From Arachis hypogaea (lineage: Eukaryota > Streptophyta > Magnoliopsida > Fabales > Fabaceae): a DNA stretch of 64,000 nt. Each line of letters starts with the position of its first letter. Within the stretch, counting starts at the first letter, position 1. The notes below the pieces were generated by a model. The model did no database searches, was not told where the DNA came from, and was given only the letters and a program-made list of their open reading frames with translations. The stretch covers positions 13,794,346 to 13,858,345 of the forward strand of contig NC_092052.1 in assembly GCF_003086295.3 (NCBI RefSeq), read 5' to 3'. The translations under genes and the position numbers were made by a program. Positions 45,569-59,065 of the stretch are shown in pieces.

Positions 45569-46124
45569 ACACTAAAATCAGTTATTAATATAAAATATAT
45601 ATTAAAATATAAATATATATTAAAAATAAATTAAATTACATATATATTTATACTAACATATCTAGATATCGCTTATGGCAAAATCTTGTACTTATAACTT
45701 CTTTGGTTATCTCTCGTGCAATAAAAGATGCAATGACTTAGAAATCAAACTTCCATTTTTCCATCCACATTTTTTAACACATGGTACAATAATGCAGGAT
45801 ATGTCCCCATGCATAGAGCAAATTAAATAAGCTACTTGCAATCAATTAGATCGAATAATTTTCATTTTATTTTTTAAAAAAATTAAGTTTTTATAGTGCA
45901 AACGGCAATATCCAAATCTTAAGGAATAATGATTTTGTTATCTCTTTGTCATGAGAACAGTAAAGAATGCTTTTTGAGACATTCTAATATTCTATACTTT
46001 GAGATCATATCCGGTATATTTTTTGTCGGTGTCAAACTGAATTACCTACCTAACCATCGTATGATAGATTGTCATAAGTATATAATAATGTCTCGCTTGG
46101 CGCGTATATATATGAGCAATGCTA
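45569..46124. other. AT-rich intergenic DNA
   Basis: Nothing supported as a gene. The open frame at 45929-46174 overlaps the MITE and lacks recognisable features. Confidence 0.45.
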
Positions 46125-46271
46125 AGGGGCCAGCAATTTTGATATTTTGTAACCATCAATTGGCTATCAAATAGTATTTTTAATAGTGTGAGATTATATC
46201 CAATAGTAAAAAATCACTCATTTTTTTTTAATGGTTAAGTGCTGGCCAAAAAACACAAAAATTGCTGTCCT
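46125..46271. mobile_element. MITE, family A, copy 1
   Basis: The ends aggggccagcaatttt and aaaattgctgtcct are inverted. A core segment (atcaaatagtatttttaata then gtgtgagat) is shared with the copy at 55180-55346, which is in the opposite orientation. The right side abuts a TA microsatellite. Confidence 0.65.
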
Positions 46272-46290
46272 ATATATATATATATATATA
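46271..46290. repeat. (TA)10 microsatellite
   Basis: Twenty bases of TA directly after the MITE end. Confidence 0.9.
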
Positions 46291-46819
46291 TTCCACGCAC
46301 TCCATATTAACTTAAACCAGTTTAGTTTATTCCTCAATGTGTATTTGAATACTTAATTAATTAATAAAACAACTGATGAACTCTTAAAGCTCTTATCCAT
46401 GATATAGACCGGTCCAAAAACCTACCCTGAACCCGATTAGTTTGAGTTAAATTTGGCTTAGTTTTAATATAATTCAAGTTAGATCCGAAATCTAAAAAAT
46501 TGGTCTAGTTAAATTATTCAATCGGATTAGAACCAAGGTTTAATTTGAATCATTCAACCTGGTCTAGTTGAACAATGTTCATTCACTAGCCTATAATTTA
46601 GCTAGATCTAAAATGAATAAAGCCTAACCTACATATATCATTTCAATTTATCCGTATCCGACCTCATTATAGAGGTCGGACACAGCAACATGAATTCAGT
46701 CTCACTTATCTAAATATATAACTGACTCTTAAAATATCTCTTATTTATCTAGAAGAAAGATCTCAATAAACTATACAAAAGTAAAATTACTCCAAAAGGT
46801 GATTATCTATTCTACCATA
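46291..46819. other. Intergenic DNA
   Basis: No gene or element boundary recognised. Confidence 0.4.
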
Positions 46820-46990
46820 AATACATTGACAACTGTTAGGTATATTTAGATTCTAATCTACTAAAAACTTGTTTAAAGTCCTTGCTAACTCAAGTATCGG
46901 AGTCCCCACCTCCACACGAGAAACTCGGACAGCAGCACCTCGACACAAGAACAAGTCAGACGTTGCCTCATCAGGAGTATGGACCTCGCG
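46820..46990 (+). repeat. Degenerate LTR fragment
   Basis: The series taccataaatacattgaca, actaaaaacttgtttaaag, cttgctaactcaagtatcgg and agtccccacctcc matches, from memory, the downstream half of a common plant LTR family: TATA box, then a conserved pre-end segment. No partner LTR or internal region is nearby. Confidence 0.4.
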
Positions 46991-47199
46991 TTCAAACCCA
47001 AATCACCGTTTCAGATAACCCTTAAAATAAACTCAAAATTAAAAATATATATTATGATGTCTTTATTTTTTTATTAATCAATTCATATAATAATCTTTCA
47101 TATATGAAAAAAAGGACTATTTTTTATATGTTTTGCAAATGGAACTAACATGTCAACACTACAAAAAGTAAGTTCACAACCTTGACACCAAGCCATAAA

Positions 47200-47540
47200 T
47201 CAATTGATGAATGATAGCTACACTTCTATGAGATTTAGCATTAATTGTAGCTATTTGTGACTTTAATATTTTGTTATTATTAGTTAGTCCGAGACTCGAA
47301 CTTATTAATAAGTTAATGTTATGTTGGCTATTAGTTTTGTTTTAATAGTCTTTTAAATTATTAGTATGTAATTGACTTATTCTAAAATTAGTGGTGATTA
47401 TATTTTAATCATATCTTTTGATTATTACTGACTTAATATTTTCTATATAAATACTGTCATTTTGGTACAAGTTTCATCTAGATTCGTATTTTATTCGATG
47501 TTATTATTGTATCCCAAAAATAATGAAGTTTTATTGAGTT
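47200..47540 (+). repeat. Possible solo-LTR-like remnant
   Basis: A TATA-like box (ttctatataaatactgtc, about 47441-47458) is followed by sequence resembling an LTR R region. No terminal repeats or target duplication could be fixed, so this is weak. Confidence 0.2.
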
Positions 47541-50500
47541 TGTAGATCTAAAACAAAACAAATATGATTTTATCCGATCCATATATATACACTTCTACTT
47601 GATAGATATGCAAATCAATAATATATATAATAAAGTTTAGCTAACATGTGTCCTACATATTATAAGATTATCACTAGTAAAAAGTTTTAAATATTTTTAT
47701 GTAATAAATATAAAATAAATACATTAAAAACTTAAATTTTTTATATTTTTAATAAAAAAAATTTATTTTACAATTTTAATATATATGCTCTTAAGACACA
47801 TGATAGATAAACCCACTATATATAAAAACAAGGCATTGTATTAATTATTCTCCTCATGTGTCTTGACGTGTTCACAAATTAAGAGAATATCGGTTAGAAT
47901 GGTGATGTTTAAGAGATTATATCATCTATCATTCATTGTGAATTTGTTGAAAAAGATAAGGATTATTGTTAGAGAATATTAATATCAAGAAGAAGAAAGA
48001 GCTCAAGAAAGTATGTAATTTTTAATATAATATCGGAGTCTATATCAGGTTAAAATTAAACAACCATACTATGTAGTTCTAATGCATAGGCTCTCAAATA
48101 AACCAAACGCCTTAATTAATTAGAGACTTAGTGCACTTCTTATTAATATTTAAAAAAAAAAACATGGACTTGGTCCCAAACGAGACCTAATAATTACATG
48201 TGTTTCCGTAAAAAATAAGTTCACTATTTCACCCCCAGCTAACTCCACACGTTTTGCAGGGATCCTCGACTATGAAGAAATGAAAAAAAAAATCAAATAA
48301 AAAAGTACATAATACATTGATAATATACGGCATATAAGTAGTATCTTGTTTAAAATAATAAATTAATTAAAATTCAACATCATCAAGTAAAATTTAAAAC
48401 GAAAAAAGAACATCATATTTCTAACACAAGTTGAAAAGCAAATTTTGAATAAAATATTTAAAATATTTATTTAAAAAAATCCCAAGTACACAAGGTTAAC
48501 ATCCCAAGTTGGGAAGTCAGTCAATGTGATGGAGATGCATTATGTTATCATTATGACAAACTACTTTCATTATTTATTATTTATTGACAAACATTATTTT
48601 GGTATTTTGGTATGAAATAGACCAGTATCAAGCTAAGCATGCATTTATTTAACTTGTTCTTTTCTTTTTCTTCGTTTTCCACGTCCATAACTTGAGGCAA
48701 GAAACATGGCTCTACTATCCCATCATAAGAAAAAAATATATAGATTAAGTTGTGCTAAGTAATACTATAATGTTTATTATTATTTAATTTTGAAATACAA
48801 AACCTTATCAATTGAACCAATCAAGTGTATATATTGATAAATTATTATTAGAAGGTCTTGTACTCTTAAGAAAATGAAAAGCTACTAAGAATTTAGATTA
48901 GAAGTCAAATATTAGATGCTGTTTGGAGTGCTTGCACGCACGTTATTATTAATATTATTAGTATATATATTTAATTTGGCGTATAGTCTTAAGTCTTTCA
49001 TTTTATCGGATAAAAGGAAAGTCGAGTCACTTGAGAATATAATGGTTGGTGGTGTGTATGAATGTAAATTTAGATGTTGGAACTATACGGCTTAATTATA
49101 TATATTGACTACGTGGAAGATATCGTTGATTTGTTTGATAATATTATGATTGGACAATTTAACAAAATAATGTTGCAAACTCTAAAAAAGACGGTGGCTC
49201 AGGAGTCGGTAGTTACAAGTGGGAGATCCATTTCAACAATAATATTTTTATATACAAAACTTTAATTTAAATATATTAAAATTTTATTGATAAAATGTTG
49301 ATCAAATTTAAATATGAATGAATAATAATTTAATTAAAAAAGATCAGACGAAAAAAATATTTTTATAGTCAAATTTAATTAATGTTTTTCTTTTTTTATA
49401 TTTCTTTTCTTTTTTCTTTTTTTTTCATTAAAATTTTTTATTATTAATTTTTAAATTATTAGATTAATTTAATTATCAAAATAATTTGTTCACGTAGTAT
49501 TATAGAATTTAGTTAATATATATTTCTTGTTGGTTGGTTTGAATCTTCGCTTAATAATAATTAATAATAACTTCAGAACATGTTTTAAGACATTGCATTG
49601 TATACACCAACAAATAGGTTTGTTTATTCTAAGCTTTTGACTTTATTTTATTTACTATAATATTGAATAAAACCATACGGCACTGCCTTCTTCTTTAGGT
49701 TTGTAACGTCCAAAATATTTAATTTCAGCGTTTAAAAAGAAAAACAACTTAGATCAATGGAGTAATTAATTTATTTGTTGGTTTAAACAAGTGCCAAAAT
49801 TCAATGTATATAATAATTTATTAGGTAACAGTTAATTAGTCTTTGTTTTATTAGCAGAGGTAGAGTTACATACAGAAAAAAAAAGGACAATGACCTCTCC
49901 TAATCTTAATTTTTTACATATAAATTATACGTAAATTTCAGTTTAACTTATTTTAAAATTTTATTTTTGTCTTATTATATTATATAAATATTTTTGGCCC
50001 TTTTAATATTTCATTTAGCTCCACCCTGTTTATTAGACTAATATATATCATAATAAAGAACTAATTAAAATATAAAACCTCATTATGACTCCTAACAATT
50101 TTTCTAAGCCCCTACGTGCCCTCTAATGAAAGCATAATGCCATTGCGAGTTTGCGACTCCTATCTATTGCTTTCATTAAACATTCTGACCCTTTTATTAA
50201 ATTCTTCGACAATAGAAAACGAAGACAATCCTACATGCTCGTAAACAAATTTTTTGAGATAGATAACTTCCTACACAACCTTGACGTTTTGTTTGATTCT
50301 AGAACGCTGCGTTTCATTATTATCGCATCATTTTATGAGCAAAAATTTTTCATTCATCTCTCTTATTCACACCAACAATTATAGAAGAATCCTAATGACA
50401 TCCCATTTGGTGCCAGAAATTCGCTAGAAATCCTCTTCTCTAACTTCATTGCTTGCATTTCTATGAGAGTGAGTTGTTTTCTGTTTAGGACAATGATGAT

Positions 50501-51560
50501 TTTCTGATTCGGGGCTTAAAAATTAAGAAATTAAAATAATTTGGAAGTTTTGATTACTCTTAAAAATAAATTGATAGGAGTTTAAGAGTTTCTTCTTCAA
50601 ATCTTTAGGAGTTTAGTTGTCTACTTAATAAGTCGATAAGAGTTAATAATGTCTTTTCTCCATGCAAACAATTTTAAAATTAAAAGTGTCTCCCACTATC
50701 AATGCTCCAGGACCAAATGGTGCTAATCCACATGTGGTAAATAGTGCAACAACTACAAGTGAAGCAATTGATCCTGTTGTAAGGGCTACATCTATATAAT
50801 TCTGTATTTACACCATGATAAATATGTTTGGCCTAAACTTTAGCTTTAGTTGTGCATAGAAACTAAAGCTAAAAAAATAGAAAAAGAAACAACCAAAAAA
50901 AAAAAATTCTAATGTCACCACATCAAAGACAAAATGAGATTCTGCTTTTTCTATTTAGGGAAAGTATGAGAAGTTAACGGAATATTTGTACAATATGTAC
51001 AATGGAGGTTTAGGGAGTATTAGAGATATAACTATTAGTGTTACATTTTCTCATCAGCGTAAACTTATTAAAGCTCTAGATTCGAAAGGTCCAGAGTTCG
51101 ATCTTTGGTGAACCCCAAAATCAGCTTAAACTTTTAGGATGAGTGATTTTATGACATGAGATGTTTATTATCCCTAGTACCCGAATAGTTATTCTGAATA
51201 TTATGAGTGATGTTCATTTTGTAACTCATATAGCCCATTATACACATTGTACAAATAAACCATTAGCTCTCTAGCAGGACTCTTTAATCTACAGCACAAC
51301 ATTCTAATACAGAGGCAAGGTCATGGAGAGCAAAATAGTCCATTGTAAGACCATATGTGCCCAATTTCAATAATTCCCTTGTGACATTAGTTGCTAATTC
51401 AAATATAACTCTAAAAACATCCAACCCAACACCTCCTAAACCAAGTAACATCGTTGGAGCTTTTGCAAAGACATTGGCAACCAGAAGCTGCTTTACAACA
51501 AGACTTTTTCAGTTTATTGCCGAAGACTTTTACATAAGAGCCAGAACGTTCGCCGGTGAC
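47541..51560. other. AT-rich intergenic DNA, about 4 kb
   Basis: All open frames (such as 49074-49265, 50151-50384 and 51357-51563) are short and unlike known proteins. A segment near 51065-51120 (ggtccagagttcgatct) resembles a tRNA-type box B of an old SINE, but no box A or tail is evident. Confidence 0.45.
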
Positions 51561-52335
51561 TAGGGATAGCAATGAGTATCAATGGGGCGAGGATCCTCCC
51601 TCCATCTCTCGTTACGGATTCTTATTTAATTTTTTCTGCAAGAGAGGCGGTTACCTAAGAATATCTGTGGATATTAAATTTTAAAAGATAAAAAAAATAT
51701 AATGATGATAAAATTTTATATAATTCAATTAAAATGTATTAAATTAAACACAATTCAAACACATTCAATAAAATAACATAAACATTAAATTAACAAACAA
51801 ATTAAAATAAAACGAAATAGAAAAAAAATTCTAACTTAATAACATAACAAATGTTGGTCAATAATCATAGTCTAATGATAGTATTCCTTTTCACACACAT
51901 ATACGCACGCACATATAAAGGATATTCAAATAATTTTACTCTAATAGATTAACATGAAAGAGATATCTAAATTTCTGTCATACACACAGAGAAACGCATA
52001 TATAAAATACATTTAAATAATTTTATTTTAATAGCTTTATATAAGACAGATATCTTCTCAGTCTCCATCTCTGTCCCTATTTATTCATTCATGAGAACGG
52101 ATCCTTATATTTATAGAGATTTTGCGAGCTTTTATTGACACACGTATAAAAAATATTCAAATAATTTTACCCTAGCAAATTTACATGGAATAAATATCTG
52201 TCTCCGTGTCTATCCTTATTTATTTATGGAACAGGTCCTCATGTATGTCCATAAGGACTTTGCATGTCTCTATTTTGTTTCCATTGCAAATAATCTTTAT
52301 AGATATTTGCGGGTTTGGGTTTATTGTCATTCTGA
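51561..52335. mobile_element. Degenerate hAT-like element with three tandem units
   Basis: The left end tagggatagcaatgagta and right end ggtttattgtcattctga are weakly inverted and resemble a widespread plant hAT-type end. Inside, three tandem units begin near 51890, 51979 and 52135. Each has a cacac...tata word, then attcaaataattttac, then an agatatc/aatatctgtctcc word. No transposase was seen. Confidence 0.4.
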
Positions 52336-52664
52336 CCAGAGACAACAAATAAGAATTGCAATGGCATTATGTTTTTATTAGGGTCGGGGTGAATAGAGAT
52401 TTTGTGAAATTGTCAAGAGTCGGAATAAGATTTTATCAACGAAAAAAAAAAATTCATAGGTGAGACTGACGTTAGAAGGAAGCAAGAAAGGTACGGCGAA
52501 TGCACGGCGTAATACGTGGAGCGATAAATGCGCCATGTCTTCCCATTCCTTCCACGTGGGTCCCATTCCCTCTCATTCCTTCTTTTCCCTTTTTCTATTT
52601 TGACGGTTAACACACATATACATGCATATGAGTTATGACTTTCCACACTAAATAAAAATATGTA
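52336..52664. other. Intergenic DNA before the segmental duplication
   Basis: No recognisable gene. The open frames on the minus strand here have no family features. Confidence 0.4.
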
Positions 52665-55600
52665 AATAATTATAAATCTTATATGCTCCACATTTTTTAT
52701 TTACTTTTGCATCAACAAAAGTTTAGGTCAATTGAAAATTATTGTATTCATTTCATTCCGTTAATTGATCTATAAACATATTTCTAAACAACGTAAGACA
52801 TACATTAAGCTTATCAATAACTGGAAATGATAATAGATCATTAAGAGATCTTACTAATCGAAGGCTCCAAGCTAAGCTAAAATGATCTATACCTATATGA
52901 TCAACCAAGACATTATTCAACTCTATTATGAGTATATATTGATTGTGTTTAATAATTTTATAATTTTACGATAATATATTCCTATGTAGAGTTATGTATC
53001 TTCCGTTACAAAAATGTAATATATATTATTCAATTATCTACCGCTAATCTATCTATCTATTATATAAAAGAAATATGAAAGTAGTTTTATGTTTAAATAA
53101 TAAAATGTCATTCATTATGTATAATTTACAAAATAAAATATTTTGTTGTTTATCATCTAACTAATTTCAAATTTATTATTATTCTATTTATATATTAAAA
53201 AAGGTGGATTAATAGACACCAAATGTATCTATTGATACACCAATGCAATTATTATAAAAGCTAGTAAATTTGATCACAAATGATAGATTTTAGGGCATTT
53301 TTTTGTCTAATAATAAAAAAAGACTAAAGTATTATATGTATATATACAACATTTTTTACAATAACATTTTATAAATGATAATGACTTTCTCAATATGTTT
53401 AGGAGCACGACATTTATATAGCTCTCTTATAATTCTATTTTCGCGGTTTAGACTGTTCTCATTTTTTCGTTCGCTTTTATTATAAGAATATGATTATTGG
53501 TTTCTTTTTCTTTGGCTAGTAAGACATTTTCATTGGCCCCTAGACTGTCTTATGTAATAACAAGTCAAAATATGACATGTATGGTATCATCCAATTTTAG
53601 GTTGTACTTTGAAAAATCAATCAAAGATTCCAAAAATAGAAATGGTTGAAATGGGATTGGTTGATAGCACAACTTGCAAGTGAAGCAAAGGTTAATTTAA
53701 TGAACATTGTATGGTGGCCCTGCACTGATGCTCCCTTAAACAGTTAAACCCTTTTGTCTCCTACACTACTCATCCCACTACTACTTCTCATACTACCCTT
53801 CTTCTTATTCTTCAAATGTGAAGTATGTATGATTAAGTTGGGTAGAAATTTTCCTTACAATATGTATGCATACAGTAGCGATGGAGGGTAGTGTAGTACT
53901 TGAAAGCTAAGGGGTCATCTCCCTAAAATTTATGAGTATTTTTATTTTTGTATCTATATTTTCTAAATTATTTTGATTATAATTAAGGTTTAATTAATTA
54001 TACTGGTTCTCATACTTTCATCAAGTTTTCAGTTAGATCTTTATAATTTAAAAGTTTGTTATTGATCAATCTCTATAATTATATTAGATAAAAAAATTTA
54101 ATTAAGTCATTTCTAATTTTTTCTTTAAAAATTTACATTTTTCTAAAAAAATTATTTTTATATTTGATAGAATGAATTATGAAATATTTTCAAAGCAAAT
54201 ATTTTATGATTAATGTGTTTATTTTTTTAAATAACAACTTATAAGGATGTAATTACAATTTTTTTTATCTAATATAAATTGAGACCCAATTTTAAGTTTT
54301 TAAACTATAAAGATCTAATTAAAAAAATTTTAAAAATTAATAAAGTAATAATTAAACCTATAATTAGTATGTATATTAAATTATTAATTTGAGGTATAAC
54401 TTTAACTTTATTTTATCATATTTAATTTTGACAATTAAGAGAATAATGTGTGTGCTCATAATAATTTTTTGTGTATATTTAACATTAGTCATTATTTTAC
54501 GTGATTAGTTTAAAAATGTATATTTAGGAAAACTTTCCTTTCTGTATAACAAATAATATATCGTACATAATCCATATATTTTTAAAATTTATATTTATTT
54601 AGTTTTATACATTATATGTTATATTTTAATCTGGTCACACTTCAACCAAAATATTGATAAATTATTTGTTCAGAATAAGATGCTTAATAAACTATATATA
54701 GTATTTTAATATTAAACTTCGTTATTGTTAATAGGTACTGCTTAAAAAAATAGTATATGCTAATTATTAATTTATTAGTAAATTAATATTTTATGAATTA
54801 ACATATCAATATATACACTAATTATTGAAACACTATGATATCAGTTTACAATTAAACTATTAATAATTTATAACTAAAAACAATATTTTTTTTCTCTTAA
54901 AATTGATTCAAATGTTGGCCCTTAAGTATTTTTTCTGGTTCCACCCGTGTGTATAATGTTAGCTTTTTGTTACATGATAAAATATTTTGAAAATTAAGAC
55001 TGCTTTAAGAATGTTATTTAAAATGGTACGTGTAAATTTAAAATAATGATTTATTTACTTACTAAAAATTAAACTACGCATAAGAATATATAATTAATCA
55101 ACGACCACCAATTTAGTGTAGCTTTTAGACAATGTGGTACATTACATTTTTTAACGTAAATGGAGTTGCATATTTCGGAAAGAGAAAGTTTAAGGAGCCA
55201 ACACTTTTATTAAATTTTGGCTAGCATTTAGTCAACAAAAGAAAAATGAGTAGTTCTTTATCATTAAATGAAATCTCACACCATTAAAAATACTATTGAT
55301 GATTAATTGATGACTATAAATTATAAAATCTGCTGATCTCTTAGTATTCCTCTTTTGCAAAAAGAAAAATATTGGTAACGTTCAACTCGTAAATGAGAAA
55401 TAAAATTAAAGAAAAAACGAGTTGTTATATATACAATATAAATATAGTATAAAAATATTCTTTCTTTTCAATGGCGTAAATTTTCATGTTATTTCTACAA
55501 TTTTTTTAGCTAAATTAGAATGATAGAACTAAAAATATTTTAGCAAACTGATAGATTTTATTATCTTGATTCTTGCACTGAATACAAGATTCTTACATTA

Positions 55601-55808
55601 TATTATTATTTAATAATCACTCATTTGTTTGTTTTATTAGAATAATACTATACATGCAAATAATTTTGTTAACTATTTCCAATTAAATTGGTCTAACATC
55701 AACAAAAATCAGTTATAGATAACATTATTCTAAGTTTTGTTATATGTTGTTTTTTTTTTCTTTCTTTTATCTATTTTATTGTGATAAATTAAGAAGAATT
55801 ATATTTCT
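52665..55808 (+). repeat. Segmental duplication, copy 1
   Basis: It begins aatcttatatgctccaca, ends near tattgtgataaattaagaag, and is collinear with 55826-57940. In well-conserved blocks (52690-52900, 53630-53760, 55075-55160) it appears about 90-95 percent identical to copy 2. Copy 1 has extra blocks at about 53152-53262, 53950-54640 and a MITE at 55180-55346. No coding sequence was recognised. Confidence 0.9.
55180..55346. mobile_element. MITE, family A, copy 2, inserted in segmental copy 1
   Basis: Its reverse complement carries the same core as the MITE at 46125 (gtatttttaatggtgtgaga). Copy 2 of the segmental duplication lacks it: there the flanks run directly from gttgcatatttt to gcaaaagaaaaatattgg. 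It therefore either inserted after the duplication or was removed from the other copy. Confidence 0.75.
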
Positions 55809-55825
55809 TTTTTTCTTTCTTTTAT

Positions 55826-57940
55826 AAATCTTATATGCTCCACAATTTTTACTTACTTTTGCATCAACAAAAGTTTAGGTCAATTGAAAATTATTGTATT
55901 CATTCCATTCCGTTAGTTGATCTATATAAACATGTTTCTAAACAACGTAAGACATACATTAAGCTTATCAATTACTGGAAATGATAATAGATCATTAAGA
56001 GATCTTACTAATCGAAGGCTCCAAACTGAGCTAAATGATCTATGCCTATATATATATGATCAACGAAGACATTATTCAACTCTATTATGAGTATGTATTG
56101 ATTATGTTTAATCATTTTATAATTTTAGAATAATATATTCCCTGTGATAGAGTTATGTATGTTCCATTACAAAAATGTATATATACTATTCAATTAGGCT
56201 AATCTATCTATTATATAAAAGAAATATGAAATATGAAAGTAGTTTGATGTCCAAATAATAAATGTCATTCATTATATATAATTTACAAAATAAAACATTT
56301 TGTTGTTTATAAAAACTAGTGAATTTGATCACAAATGATGGATTCAAGGGTATTTTTTGTCTAATAATAAAAAAGACTAAAATGTTATATGTATATATAC
56401 AATATTTTTCACAATAACATTTTATGAATGACAGTAATTTTTTTAATATGTCTAGCGTCTAGCAGCACGATACTTGTATAGTTCTCTCATAATTTTATTT
56501 TCACTATTTAGACTACTCTCATTTTGCTCGCTTCGCTACTATTACGAGAATTACTTTTGTCTTTTTTTTTTTGGGTTTTAGAAGACTTTCAAGTTTCAAC
56601 AGGCTAGTACTCTTAAATAATAAGTAAGTCAAAATATAATATGTATGGTATCATCTAATTTTAGATTCTACCTTGAAAAATCAATCAAAGATTCCAAAAT
56701 GAGAAATGGTTGGAATGGGATTGGTTGATAGCACAACTTGCAAGTGAAGCAAAGGTTAATTTATATGAGCATTGTATTGTGGCCCTGATGATCCCTTAAA
56801 CCCTTTTGTCTCCTACACTACTCATCCCCACTACTGCTTAGCTTCTCACACACCCCCCCCCTCTCTTCCCCTTTCTTATTCTTCAACTGCGAAGTATGTA
56901 TGATTAATTTGGGTGAAATTCATTCGCATGGAGAGTAGAAATTAAAGTGAATTCCTTACAATATGTGTGCATACAGTAGTGGTGAAGGGTAGTGTAGTAC
57001 TTCAAAGGGGGAGATGATCTCCCTAAAATTTATGAGTATTTTTATTGATAAATTATTTGTTCAAAATAAAATGCTTAATAAATTAACTATAATATTTTAA
57101 TATTCAACTTCATTATTGCTAATAAGTATTGCTTAAAAAATATAGTATACTAATTAATTTATTAGTAAATTAATATTTTATGAATTAACTTATCAATACA
57201 CTAATATTGAAACGCTACGATATCAGTTTACAATTAAACTATTAATATTTTATAACTTAAAACAATATATTTTTTTTTTCCTTAAAATTGACTCAAATGT
57301 TGGCTCCTAAGTTTTTTCCTGGCTCCACTCGTGTGTGTATAATGTTAGCTTTTTGTTACATGATAAAATATTTTGGAGATTAAGATTGCTTTAAGAATAT
57401 TATTTAAAATGGTATACGTGTAAATTTAAAATAATGATTTATTTATTTACTAAAAACTACGCATAAGAATATATAATTAATCAACGACCACCAATTTAGT
57501 GTAGCTTTTAGACAATGTGATACATCACATTTTTAACGTAAATGGAGTTGCATATTTTGCAAAAGAAAAATATTGGTAATGTTCAACTCGTAAATGAGAA
57601 ATCAAATTAAAGAAAAAAAAAAAAGAGTTGTTAACTTGTTATGAAATATAAATATAAGTATATAAACATATTTTTTTCTTTTCAATGACGTAACTTTTCA
57701 TATTATTTCTATAATTTTTATACTAAGAAGTGTAAATCTAGATAAACTAGAATGATAGAACTAAAAAATGTTGTAGTAAACTGAGATTTTATTATCTTGA
57801 GTCTTGCATTGAATACAAGATTCTTACATTATATTATTATTTAATAATCACTTATTTGTTTGTTTTATTATATCTTTTTTTTCTTTCGTTTACCTATTTT
57901 ATTGTGATAAATTAAGAAGAATTAGATTTCGTGTATCAAA
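55826..57940 (+). repeat. Segmental duplication, copy 2
   Basis: Starts aatcttatatgctccaca (55826) and runs collinear with copy 1 to about tattgtgataaattaagaag (57892-57916). It is about 1 kb shorter through internal losses or insertions in copy 1. The most conserved block in both copies is ggttgatagcacaacttgca and the following 40 bases. Confidence 0.9.
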
Positions 57941-58363
57941 GAATGATCCTAATAATAAAACATTTCAATAAAAAATATATATGAAAGTTGAAGTTGAAAT
58001 CTCATTATTGTTAATATAATCAACAAGAGAATTATCGGTGCTAACTGCTAAGAATTAAATAATTTAATTCCTAATGCAAACAAATAAAGCAAGTAAAAAT
58101 TAATGAATAATAGCCACTCAGATGAAGATATATAATCATATCAAAATAATAGTTAAAAATTATTAAATAATTTAATATATTTTACTAATTTATTTAACAT
58201 TTTTATATAAGTAATTACCTTAAAATTACCAAAATTTGAGGATTTGATTTTTTGAAAAATAATTTTTATATGGAGAAAAAGATCTCCTGGAAAGTAAAAT
58301 TTGAACAATTGGAAGAGAGAAGTACAATGGTATCAAACGATTTTATGGGGATCAAACCAGACC
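57941..58363. other. AT-rich intergenic DNA
   Basis: Nothing supported. Confidence 0.45.
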
Positions 58364-58467
58364 AAATAATTTATGTGATATAAAATTTATTGAATCAATT
58401 TAAGTATATATAATCAAATAATTTGTGTGATATAAAATTTGTTGAGAATCAATTTAAGTATATATAT
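58364..58467. repeat. 52 bp tandem duplication
   Basis: Two neighbouring copies begin aaataatttatgtgatat and aaataatttgtgtgatat, 52 bases apart, and end aatttaagtatatata. Confidence 0.85.
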
Positions 58468-58956
58468 ATTGGAAAAATATTTTTTTAAAATAAAAATATT
58501 AGTAAAATAGTAAATTAAGATTTAATCAATTTTAAATTTGTAACATTTATTGGTTGCTTATGACATCTTTAATTTTTCCAGCTCGACGCGACTAATTCTA
58601 CTTAAGGTTTGTCGTTGCCTAATTAATTATTGTATACAAAAGTTAAGATTCAAATATCTAATTTAAAAATAATTAAAATATTTTATTATTGAGATTCTCA
58701 AAAAAGCTTGATTCATATATTTATTGACTAATTTTATGGTATCTATTATTTAGTATTTAATTTTTTTCTAATTTACTTTTTATATTAAATTTTAAATATT
58801 TAAAAATGATTTATTTTTATATTTTTAAATTAAAAATTAATTTTTAATTATTTTTAACAAGTTAAACACCACTTTTCGGTTTTCAGTTTTCACTTTTGAT
58901 GCCCTAAAGTCCTAAACCTCAACAATGACCCATTTCTCTCTCTTGCTCTCCCTCCA

Positions 58957-58963
58957 TATATAC
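58957..58963 (+). promoter_or_regulatory. TATA box of the expansin gene
   Basis: The sequence cctccatatataccaaca lies about 105 bases before the start codon. Transcription would begin near 58990, giving a leader of about 75 bases. Confidence 0.6.
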
Positions 58964-59065
58964 CAACACTCTCCACGCTCTTCCCTCCTCACACAAACAC
59001 AACCCTTTGGCCTTCTCTTTCTCTGTCTCCAAAACACTAAAACTCGCATACAGAGAGAAGAAACC

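Noticed and set aside
49074..50384. Small plus-strand frames (63 and 77 residues)
   Set aside because: AT-rich composition, no motif, no splice context or promoter, and expected by chance in a 4 kb AT-rich region.
51065..51120. Box B-like ggtccagagttcgatct suggesting a SINE or tRNA
   Set aside because: No box A, A-tail or target duplication is visible. At most it is an old repeat remnant.
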